A stretch of DNA of 22,497 nucleotides from Heterobasidion occidentale. Its lineage: Eukaryota; Basidiomycota; Agaricomycetes; Russulales; Bondarzewiaceae. The translations under genes were made by a program, and so were the position numbers. The stretch is taken from assembly GCA_039111635.1 (NCBI GenBank), contig JBCAQO010000134.1, positions 1 to 22,497 of the forward strand. The letters run 5' to 3'. Below, piece by piece: positions 9,901-18,898 of this stretch; positions within the stretch are counted from its first letter, which is position 1; the number at the start of each line of letters is the position of its first letter. A model generated the notes under the pieces. It ran no database searches, was not told the origin of the DNA, and saw nothing but the letters and a program-made list of their open reading frames with translations.

Positions 9901-10056
9901 GGGCAAGGGCTAAGGGCATGGGCACGCACCGAGCGCTCCTTCCGGTGCGATGTCCACATCGGCAGGCGCGGGGAACGACGAGAGAGGCGGATCCGCGCGT
10001 GCGAGGAGGAGGCACGCGCGCGGGACGCTGCGTGCGGCCGTGGTGCTGTGGTGCAT
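6925..10056 (-). CDS. Single-pass membrane protein with long disordered tail (hypothetical)
   Basis: Three exons are proposed: 10056-9930, 9819-8225 and 8136-6925, giving 977 aa. Intron 1 (9820-9929, 110 nt) has donor GTGCGT, a CTGAT branch and acceptor CTCCAG. Intron 2 (8137-8224, 88 nt) has donor GTGAGT, a GCTGATC branch and a T-rich acceptor ending TGGCAG, and joins REN to PFTNAAPPSPYSSPW in frame. Residues about 61-86 form one membrane helix (ILTPILVGLGLLVVFALALL), followed by RRLYRRHR as stop-transfer. The remainder is low-complexity Ser, Pro, Gly and Ala with Met-Gly and Tyr-Gly repeats, ending NPFGAATR. The outside part is only about 60 aa and has no convincing signal peptide. Without intron 1 the frame would start near 10015. 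No family is recognised. GC content far exceeds that of the neighbours. Confidence 0.6.
8786..8833 (-). repeat. Hexanucleotide microsatellite inside the membrane-protein gene
   Basis: Five perfect CCCCAT units (8786-8815) are followed by two CCCGAC units and another CCCCAT-like unit. On the coding strand the unit encodes Met-Gly or Val-Gly, producing a (MG)n/(VG)n run. Length changes by whole units keep the frame. It lies in the predicted intracellular disordered tail. Confidence 0.85.
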
Positions 10057-11387
10057 GAAGATCGAGTGCGCGCGCACGCGTGCGAAACGGGCGACAGCCG
10101 GTGGTGAGAAGGAAGACGGGGGTTAATTAGCGCTGCTACGGACAAGGCGGGTGAAACGGAGGCAGGGCCAAAAATAGACGGACAGCGTGGGCGATAAGGG
10201 AGCCGGCTCGAGACGCGCGGACAAGAGCGAGACACGACAAGGGAGGTGCGGCGCGTGGATGAGATGAGGACGAGGGGAAGACGTCTTTTGAAGGGAGAGG
10301 GGCACTGGACGCTCGGTGGAGGCGTAGCTGCGGTGCACCTCCCTACGCGACGAGGCGGTAAACAATAGAAACCGAGACGCGCGACGCGCGACGCAAGTGC
10401 GCGCGCGGATGGGCGAGGAGAGGAGCGCGAAAGGAAAGAGGGATCGTGCGAGGGGCCGCAAAGAGGGGGAAAGGAAAGAACGAGGAAAAAAACAAGTTAG
10501 CAGGAGGGACGTACACGGAAGAGGAGGGGACAGGTGCTGCGAGCGTTGTGGACGGATCGCGCAGGGAGGACGGGCACGGAAATCTGAGAGTATGTGTATA
10601 TGGGATGGCGGGAGGGGCAGAGGGGGTGTGGGAGAGGAAGGAGTCCAGGGGCGCTTGTGTGTGGGACAGCTGTGGGCGAGGGGATACGTGAGCGCGCGCG
10701 CCGAGGACAGGTGGAAACGGAATGCGCACAGTAGACTGTGGGCGCTGGCTCTTGCTCTGGATGTGACCCTGGGGATGTTTGGCGGTCTGCGTCGCGATCG
10801 CACGAGGCGGTGAGTGGGAGGGTACGTAGACGATTGGACAATCGGACGGAAGCAGAATACGCACCTGCGCAGCAACGGCAACGACGATGACGGGATGCGA
10901 GCCGAAGGCTGCAGCGTGTGCAGCCACGGCGAGGATGGTCAGAGCGGGTGCGCGAGAGGAAGAGGCGGGCATGACATGGGCCGACTGGGGACGCAAGGGA
11001 CGGCTGAACTCTGGAGGAGATCGAGCAAAGAGCAATCGCAAGCGAGTGACCCGGCCAGGATCTTCTACCCCCGGCCATCATTCTGTTCGCCGCCCTACCC
11101 ATCCGGTCGACGCCAGCCGCCTGGCGCGGAGCCGCTGCGTGCCGCGAGACGCCACTGAGACGCCCGAGCTCAGCTTCGAGTACAGGCACTGTACAGGCAC
11201 TCTCAGGCTGTCGCATCCCACCTTGTCTAAAGCACGGCGCGGCCGGTCACCCGCGGCGTGGATTGCGGCCAGATGGTCTGGGAAGACTGCGGGACACATG
11301 TCGACTTTCGTTGCGGCCGTCACGGACGACGATCCGACCCCCGTCGCCGTTTCTCGATCGGTAGCCCCCATCGCCGCATCCCGCTGC
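10057..11387 (-). promoter_or_regulatory. Upstream region and pyrimidine-rich leader of the membrane-protein gene
   Basis: The minus strand from about 10900 to 10060 is strongly C/T-rich, as basidiomycete promoters and 5' leaders often are. All three minus frames are long but read like translated CT tracts. A possible signal-peptide exon starts at an ATG near 10971 (hydrophobic ALTILAVAAHAAAF, then CAG and a GTGCGT donor), but no following exon with family-like sequence was found, so I leave it out of the gene model. The part from about 10975 to 11387 shows nothing recognisable. Confidence 0.4.
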
Positions 11388-12660
11388 AAGCATCGCACAC
11401 CGTCACACTCTCTCTGCAATCGTCGACGCCCGACGCGCCTTCCACTTCCACTCCACATCTCACGCTCGGCGCTCGTTCACCGCCACCATCGTCGGCCATA
11501 TCGGTTCCCGCCCGTCAGCATGGGGCCCCGCACCGCGTCACAGCTACACCGCCTCGACGTCCATGCGCTTCCACGTACTACTTACCTGTGCTCCCTCTCC
11601 CTCACGGCGCACACGGGCACGGCACACACGCCATACGCTAACCTACCCCGCTGCTTCTTCGTCGCCGGCGGTGCCGATACCCCCACGGGAAACGGACACA
11701 GCACCACCCAAATGCACGCCCGGCGGAGCCGCTGACTGATTGTCACCCCTCCCCCTCCCTCCCCGAGTCGGATCTGTCCCGCGCTCTACTGCCTGCCAGC
11801 CCGCCAGAGCCCGCCGCGATCCCCGACATTGCGCCTAGCCCACCATCCATCATGATTCGTGATTCACCAGACGCGCGGAACCTAGTACCCACTGACGTGT
11901 ATCCTGCACAGCCCGCGCCACCATCATGCTGCCGACACGCACGCCCACGCCCTACGCGACGAACAAGTGAACGACGAAGGACGCACGGACGACGCACGGA
12001 ATCTGACGGAACACGCTCGATGCCCCACAGTCCGCACTCGGCGCGCGCTGGGCACGCCACTCGGGAACCGCAGGCACCTGTGCCGCACACGCGGATGGTG
12101 GGGGCCCGCGCACACCGTCGATGGCTTCCATGCCTGCGGGATGTATCCATTATCCTTCCGGCGACGGGCGCTACCCTCATGTGCACGCGCGCGGGAGTAT
12201 GGGGGACCATGATCCGCAGTGCGCATTAGACGACACCGCTCGATGGCCCCCTCGTCTGCATCAATCACGATTCACCAGTCCCTGACTCATCCGCTCCGAG
12301 GCGCGCCGCGCCTTCAACATTCTGGCATCAAACACACTCACGCACTCATAAGTACTCTCACTCACTCACTCACTCACTATCTCGCTCGCTTGCTTATCTG
12401 ATCACTTGCCTCCGCCGCTTCGACGCGCGCCCGCAGCGCTCTGCATCCCGATTCTTGTTGCCGTCGGGGCTCTCTTCCACACGCACGCACAGCGCCCTTG
12501 GTTCGGGGTTATAGGGCTCATGCGCTTCATTCTAGGGGCGGACAGCGCTGCCGTGCGTCTGACTGACTATACACGCGTACCGTCCGCGTGCCGACTGCGA
12601 GCCGCGAGCGGTGCACAATCTCAAGTCTCTCGCGTACGTACGCGTCATTTGCACCTGCTA
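11388..12660 (+). repeat. Long direct repeat A (about 1.27 kb)
   Basis: This segment recurs at 14770-16045 in the same orientation with an offset of about 3382 bp. Long identical stretches include the region around GGGGCCCCGCACCGCGTCAC (about 11523) and the block with GCCCGCCAGAGCCCGCC. Differences are substitutions, many of them C/T, and small indels that do not respect any reading frame; one is an extra block of about 10 bp near 11685. This argues against coding. The ORFs in it are not preserved between the copies. Confidence 0.8.
12356..12379 (+). repeat. TCAC tetranucleotide microsatellite
   Basis: A run of CACT/TCAC units inside long repeat A. The matching place in repeat B (about 15728-15790) has shorter ACTC and CTTG/CTTA runs, so the tract differs in length between copies. 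Confidence 0.75.
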
Positions 12661-12913
12661 TGCCTGGACGAATGTGTCCAAACTTGGGCCGCCCGTGCCC
12701 TCGGGCCGTCAATCGTGCTATAACCTAGCGGCGGCATGCAACTCCTAAAAAAAACGGCTGCGAACCTGGTGAGCGAAAAATTGCAAGAAGGTGCAGGATC
12801 CGCATAATCTGGATGTGTTTGAGAGGCGATAATGTACATTCAGACGGAGAATATTGCATGCGCATGTCTCAAAGGCATGTGAGCGGCTCTCTATGGCAAT
12901 AATTTGAATCGGT

Positions 12914-14554
12914 CTGAACGGAGAATTCAGTGGTCAGATGCGCCATACTTGAGATGCAAACAAATCACTCACCAATGTAAGCTTCTGCTGTGTCCCACCC
13001 TTTTGGTCTTCATATCAAATCCCCGGATCCAGATGCATCCGTGCTGTCAGACATCTTCTGCTGAGATGCCGATCACACCACATCCAAGTCTTCTAGCATG
13101 GATTTACACATGCTCACCCGCACGTAGTCCTCACTTCCGTCTTCGAGAGTGGGTAGCACCCATGGAATATAAACCTTTCCATGCGTGCCCTTGGCGTAAA
13201 ACTCGTTGGCAGGGTGGGTGATGTTGTATGCGCGGAAGTAGCTGTGACATCCATAACACAAGAGCTTTGATAATCCAATATAGTCGTATGGTCGAAGAGA
13301 CGCCATGTTCTTCACAAAATGCGCGACGAGCAAGCATTCACAGTGGACGCGTGCGTGTCCAGATAATCTGCATCTGTCCAGCTTGATGGCAGAGTTCTTC
13401 TCCTTCTCCAACGCCGCCACTAACGGCATGACCATCCTGTTTTTCCACTCCTCGTCCAGCACCATGTCACGAAGATTGTCTGAGAGCTCGGAGAACTGCG
13501 TAGGAACCTTCTGTTGGTGCATATCTCCTTCGATCTTTCGCATCACATCGCTTTGGTCCTCACAAAATTTGCGAAAGGCTGAATGGTGAAAATCGACACG
13601 ATACTCCCTGTCCACTTGGGGCGGTATAGAAACGATCTTGAGAGGCTTCGAGAGGAATGGCTTGAGTTTTCGAGAATGAGCCGCCAGAAATAATGCATAT
13701 CCAGAACGCGAGAGCGAGAGGACTTTTTCGAGGTAGCGTCGTACAGGAATGAAGGCGCCGAGATCTAGATAATTGTCTGTGCAGGATTCATCAGTATACG
13801 AAAAGGAATGAATTCTCAATCTAGGAGCAGGAAACAGAAAGACACCAATGCGCCCCTGTATAGTGTCCAAGTCGTTATATCCGGGGCGCAGATAAAGGTC
13901 AAAAGTCTTTGTCATCATAATGAATATCTCATGGATTTGAAGAAGTGCTGCGTCACCTTGGCAGGAAGGAACGATGCACTTGCGAAGCTCTTCAAAAAAC
14001 CGAAGAAGATCGCTGCAGGTCTTGTGTACCTTCCCCATCTTTGGTTTGTCGGAGTACCACTGCTTGACAAGGGTGAGGCTATGAATGAACACGTCCGCCC
14101 GCTTCCAAAAACGAGCATGAAACTTGCGCCAAGAAAATCGGTAGACCTGGATGGTCAGTTGTTTTTCGAGTTCGATGATGTTGTCGTTGTAAAAGATCCT
14201 GTCGACCTGGGTAGGCGATGCCTGATCCGCTGGGACTGCATTGCTGATCTGGCAGAGCAAGGCCCTCACAGCTGTAAGATGCGCAACAAGCCGTGTCGAC
14301 ACGCCAGCGTTGGAAGCGACAAAGATCGACGAGTCCTCACCGCTGTCAAGAGCAACAGCGACAACATCGTCCTTAGGATTTTCCACGCTGATTGAGGCAA
14401 TTGCATCAAGGAGCGAGGCAACTCACTTAGGTGTTTTTTGAGAATCGTTGCGGGCATCCCGAAGGAGGTGATTCAGGCGAGTAGAACCAGAAGGAGGCAG
14501 GTCGCAAAGAAGAGCGGGCAGAATGGATTCTGGAGTGATGGCCTGAGATGTCAT
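12914..14554 (-). pseudogene. OTT_1508-like deaminase family protein, copy 1, broken
   Basis: Paralogue of the gene at 18899-20637. From the ATG at 14554 the frame runs 43 codons, then hits TGA (14425-14423) where copy 2 has CGC (Arg). Beyond it about 440 aa stay open to a TGA at 13075-13073, where copy 2 has TGG. A further TGA near 13013-13011 replaces CGA. The 69-nt intron 13777-13845 is shared in position with copy 2, and the 59-nt last intron 12914-12972 is recognisable but follows the stops. The deaminase zinc motifs are intact: VHCEC (Glu as proton shuttle, His as ligand) and LLCYGCHSY (CxxC), then KGTHGKVYIPW. A 39-nt GT-AG segment (14388-14426) could splice out the first stop in frame. 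Family assignment is from motif recognition. Confidence 0.7.
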
Positions 14555-14769
14555 GGTTTTACGAAAACGACTGGCGAAATTGATAGCCTCTTACCAGGCG
14601 GAACGAGCCGTCGGACGTTTAATAACCGCGGCTTTGTTTTGGTCGGAGTCGTTACGGCCAGGCAAGCCGCGGTGCTATCATTGGACGGCATTTGCCACGT
14701 GACACAAAGATGGTTGCGGACATGGCAAGCAAAACATAACGAAAACATAGCCCCGTGCTTACACTGTGT
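14555..14769 (-). promoter_or_regulatory. Upstream region of deaminase copy 1
   Basis: About 215 bp between the copy 1 start and long repeat B. It shows no obvious similarity to the upstream region of copy 2 beyond the start codon, so the duplicated block ends at or near the ATG. No core promoter motif is evident. Confidence 0.35.
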
Positions 14770-16045
14770 CGCCATCGCACACCGTCACACACTCTCTGCA
14801 ATAGCCGACGCCTGACGTGCCTTCCACTTTCCTTCCATGTCTCGTGCCCGGCGCTCGTTCACCGCCACCAACGTCGGCCATATCGGTTCCCGCCCGTCAG
14901 CATGGGGCCCCGCACCGCGTCACAGCTACACCGCCTCGACGTCCATGCGCATCCACGTACTACCTGTGCTCCCTCTCCCTCACGGCGCGTACGGGAACAA
15001 CACACACGCCATACGCTAACCTACCCCGCTGCTTTTTCGTCGCCGGCGGTGCTGATACCCGGACACAGCACCACTTAGATGCACGCCCGGCGGAGCCGCT
15101 GACTGATCGTCACCCCACCCCCTCCCTCCCCGAGTCAGATCTGTCCCGCGTTCTACTGCCTGCCAGCCCGCCAGAGCCCGCCGCGATCCCCGACATTGCG
15201 CCTAGCCCACCATCCATCATGATTCATGATTCACCAGACGCGCGGAACCTAGTACCCACTGACGTGTATCCTGCACAGCCCGCGCCACCATCATGCCGCC
15301 GACGCGCGCGCGCGCACGCCCTACGCGACGAACAAATGAACGACGAAGGACGCACGGACGACGCACGGAATCTGACGGAACGCGCCCGATGCGCGCGCTG
15401 GCCACTGGCGCTCCGCTCGGGATTCGCAGGTACCTGCGGCGAGGGTGGGGGCCCGCGCACGCCATCGGCGGCTTCCATGCCTGCCGGATGTATCCTTTCG
15501 TATATGTAGACGGGCGCCATGCACCCTCACGCGCGCATGCGTGAGAGACCATGATCCGCAGCGCGCATCGGACAACACCGCGCGACGGCCCCCTCGTCCT
15601 CATCTATCACAATTCACCAGTCCGTACCTAATCCGCTTCGAGGCGCGCCGTCGGTCTCAGCGCGGCTGTCGCGCCGTCCCTCCAGCATCCTCCCCTCAAT
15701 CGCTCTCACGCTCTCCCTGGCCGACTAACTCACGGACTCACTCACTCGCTGACTCGCTTGCTTGTGTGACTTCTTGCTTACTTGCTTACTTGCCGCCGCT
15801 TGATGCGCGCCCGCGCATGCACATCGCCCGCAGCAGTTTGCGTCCCCTCGTCGCCGTCAGAGCTCTTTTCCACGCGCACGCACAGCGACCCTAGTTCGGT
15901 GTTATATGGCTCGTCCCCATGATTCTAGGAGTGGGCGATGCTGCCGCTCGTCTGACCGTACATGCGCGCCCTCCGCGCGCCGCCCATGAGTAGCGAGCGG
16001 CACACTGCTCGAGTCTCGCGTGCACTCGTGATCTGCACCTGCTTT
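14770..16045 (+). repeat. Long direct repeat B (about 1.27 kb)
   Basis: Second copy of the segment at 11388-12660, same orientation. The pair brackets deaminase copy 1. Many differences from A look like transitions at CpG (for example CGACGCCCGACGCGCC in A against CGACGCCTGACGTGCC in B), and a CG-repeat stretch near 15301 differs in length. I see no coding frame conserved with copy A and no terminal inverted repeats. Confidence 0.8.
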
Positions 16046-16196
16046 TATCCTCCTGGCCGCGGACCTGCAGCACCGGCTGGGCGGTTCAACAAGCGCATCG
16101 CGATGCACCGCAAGTGAGCGCTCTCGATCCTGTTCATCGTGCTATTGATCCATGATCGGGGGTCTTTCTGGCTACACATCTAATGATGATCCACGT

Positions 16197-16342
16197 ATCA
16201 TGATGCGCTCTACTTCCTATCAACCTAGAAGCTTTCTCGATGATGTGTGTTAGGCAGCACAACAAGAACACGCGGACCTCAGGCCACTGGCCTGATATAT
16301 GCACTATATTATTCGATCCGCCACCGTACAACAAACCCAGTC
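16197..16342. repeat. Short dispersed repeat, copy R1
   Basis: About 145 bp similar in the same orientation to 21528-21675. Shared landmarks include ATCATGATGCGC/ATCATAATGCGC, TTCTCGATNATGTG, GCGGACCTCAGGCC/GCGGATCTCCAGCC, and GATCYGYCACC followed by ACAAA. The minus-strand frame covering R1 has no counterpart frame in R2 (an early stop and different residues), so a protein is not supported. Confidence 0.55.
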
Positions 16343-16565
16343 CATCAACGGCTTGGGCGCTTAGCAAGATTGCCACCAAGAACACACTGGCGGTATCGAA
16401 CATTGAGAACCATATATAACAATTAATATCCGCAATTCGAAAGCCCTTGGAAGCGACGAATTGTATATAACAACGGTGCGAGGCAGGAGGCATCGGTTTC
16501 TTTCCAGGCCAGCTGAATCCTCGAAGACGTAAGTCACGCCGCTCCTGTAGCATATTGGGAAAGTT

Positions 16566-18215
16566 TCAGTCCGAGCTGGCGTGCGTGGCTGAATTTGACC
16601 TCGGTAGGGGCACTGTTTTGAGTCTATGGTAGCGCGGATGGTTACTTACATGGTCTATCTGTATTGTGCAAAAAACGATGAGGCTCAGTCTCCTACCAAA
16701 TCTTGTCGACTCAATGCTCACCATTGTTCGCCAGTCCATGGACAGGATCGGTTCTGTTGTGTTGCAAGTAAGACAATCAAACAAGAAGTCCATGCTTTCA
16801 GCCCCCGATGCCTTGTACGGATCCACACCCCAGAGAGTCATGCTACGCTTGACCAGGCTCGATCCCCACGTGTGGAATACTAGACGGTCGTAGGACCACG
16901 GATGATACCGAAAGTGGAATACTGCGGCATTGTAATAGCCGGAAGCTGAACGTGGGTATCGACGAGAGGTACTGTCGAAATCGAAAGGCTCGTTGCAACA
17001 GCCATGGGAGATCAGGTCAGCGTAGGCCACAGCGCGCGACGTTTCCGAGTTGGAACACTTGAGGCACCTAAATAGAGTTGTAGGGTGATCTAGTGTCTCA
17101 AATACCTCAAACACAGGGGCCAGCACAGGAAATTCATCGGCCAATTCGACATCCACGATGTGGCGCCATCGAAGGAAGGCGGCTGGGATGACTTGGCGGA
17201 GATTGGCCCACTGGGCTTCAGATATCTCTTGGTCGTAGCGAGCGCTCAGCACTTGTTCGACTTCAGGAAGGAGCGCAATGTCGACGTAGTTATGGTCCGC
17301 CACACCAGGAAGTTCGGTGTCCATATCACGCAAGATTGATTCCAGTCGGGTGAAGCGATCCATAAACGCTGCACAGTCCTCCACAAATTTGATTATGTCT
17401 GGCTTTATATCATCCCATTCTGCACGGACGAGTGTCAACGCTGAAAATGCAAAATTTTGGATAGCAGCCCTACCTTCATTAACTCCTCGAACGTACCTAT
17501 GTAGGGCTTGGTACTCCAAATACCAACAGATAAATGGATAGACATCCAGCTGTTTATAGCCCATGTCCTCCAAGTAAGCCACGATGCTACATTAAGAATG
17601 GGTTGTCTGAACAGGGAACCAACTAAACTGATTTCACTCGCCTCTCAAACTTTTGATGTCGTATTTTATTCTTCCTCCTTGCTATCTCACGCTTGCGTTG
17701 ATATTCTTTATCCCAAAAATGGCTTCTGAACCATTTGGAGTGCTACATTGACATTTGAGCGGAGCCCTATATGAGGTTGGTATGACAACGTACTTCTTCA
17801 TTCATCTCCACATGGCGGTCTTGATTCAACAATGAGAGTCTGGACCACTTGCTGAGGGCAAACCTTGCCTCTCTGTGAGAGAATGCTCGCCAGCGAGACT
17901 TCCAATCCGCATCCTCGAGATGGTAAGGTCCTCTTTTCTTGAAGGATGCCTCGTTGATACCTTTAGGGAAACTTCAGTTGGGAAAATCAGTTTGAGTCGG
18001 TGAGTGTGAGTGATACAGTAAATCAACACCTACAGCGTCTTCAAACAGCCTTTGCACAAGCGGGAAAGCAGAATCCAGTATACTTGGCAAACTTCATCTG
18101 ACAAGCAGTTCTATAAATGAGTCAGCACCGATCGACCGTGTAAGGTCGTCGCTGTAGATCCACATACATGACAATATGTCTCGAACACGAGGCTGGCGTA
18201 GCTAAGGCGAGTCAT
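16566..18215 (-). CDS. F-box-associated-type basidiomycete protein lacking the F-box (hypothetical)
   Basis: Six exons join in frame to 450 aa: 18215-18168, 18110-18034, 17971-17794, 17742-17651, 17586-16722 and 16658-16566. Introns are 57, 62, 51, 64 and 63 nt; donors include GTATGT, GTAGGT, GTACGT and GTGAGC, while intron 4 has a weaker GTTTGA. Residues 1-16 (MTRLSYASLVFETYCH) and the next exon carry CHNC then CKGC, a probable zinc-binding pair. A charged segment follows (KEYQRKREIARRKNK), then YLEDMGYKQLD, a middle domain, FRCLKC, WGVDPYKASGAESMDFLF, CLTCNT, and a tail with MDWRTMIDH across the last junction. This order resembles the C-terminal part of large polypore F-box protein families; that is recollection, not a search. 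No F-box exon was found up to 18800, so the gene is 5'-truncated or begins at this ATG. Confidence 0.65.
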
Positions 18216-18898
18216 GTCTGGAGGTGTGTTGGGAAGGATTAGAATGTAAGGGAAGAGGCATTGTTATAAGAAGAGATGTGTAATTCTGGAAAAGGCAGAG
18301 AAGGTGGTCGTGTGTTTGAAAGAGCGCTCACAGTGGTGGCCTCCTCAGAAATACGTCGTGGTCAACCACATGACTTGGTGGCTTGCCTACAGATGCGCGG
18401 ATAGATCGATGAGGGACGCAAACTGTTGTGAATCCCGGGTGTCCTGACGTGTTACCTCATTTGGGGATATGTACCTAGCGAGACCTAGCAGCGGACTGCC
18501 GACGCACTAAAATTTAGATTTGTCTTTGGCGATTCAAAGTCGATGCTTCGAGAGAACATGAGTCGCGCCGAACAGCTTCACAGAGCTGCAAGGGGGCTAT
18601 TTTGTAAAGGTGGGGAGTAATAGAAGAGTATGGAACAAAGAGACCTCGTCAGCATAGGTGGCTTAACAAACGATACGCGTTCACCGAAATATTGTCGTGC
18701 AGAGCATGCCTGAATTTAAAGATTGCTGAATTTGACAATTGCGCGGCTCAAATTGCACGGCTCAGAGAGTGGCTAAGATGGACGGGGGGGGCAAAGCGAC
18801 AGTTCCCTGTGTTTGAGAGGTGATGATGTACATTCATAGACGGAGAATACTGCATGCGCATGTCAAAAAGGCATGTAAGCGGCTCTCTATGGCGATGA
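18216..18898 (-). other. Spacer between the F-box-associated-type gene and deaminase copy 2
   Basis: No F-box exon or other gene is visible. On the minus strand a CTCCAG acceptor with a CTAAT branch just before the ATG at 18215 hints at a lost or unseen upstream exon. The part from about 18808 to 18898 is the conserved 3' flank of deaminase copy 2 and matches 12808-12900 downstream of copy 1 (shared words TGTTTGAGAGG, GCATGCGCATGTC, AGCGGCTCTCTATGGC). Confidence 0.4.

Noticed and set aside
6392..10015. A 1207-codon minus-strand open frame
   Set aside because: It reads through the intron at 8137-8224 and continues in a wrong, Arg/Pro-rich frame. The splice signals and the better frame of exon 3 show that only part of it is coding.
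10343..11041. Signal-peptide-like exon (ATG near 10971) upstream of the membrane-protein gene
   Set aside because: It has a hydrophobic start and a good GTGCGT donor, but the following 800 bp hold no plausible exon. Joining it to the gene would need an untypically long intron.
11743..12268. Overlapping frames in repeat A, both strands
   Set aside because: The corresponding frames in repeat B differ by indels and are not preserved.
12356..12379. Telomere-like or CRISPR-like short repeat
   Set aside because: It is a plain tetranucleotide microsatellite with no spacers and no telomeric motif.
16134..16553. 139-codon minus-strand frame with a hydrophobic middle
   Set aside because: It overlaps repeat R1, and the matching R2 sequence does not keep the frame. 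No family is recognised and the DNA is downstream of another gene.
17826..18029. 67-codon minus-strand frame
   Set aside because: It is a different frame over exon 3 and intron 2 of the F-box-associated-type gene, and the spliced model explains the region better.
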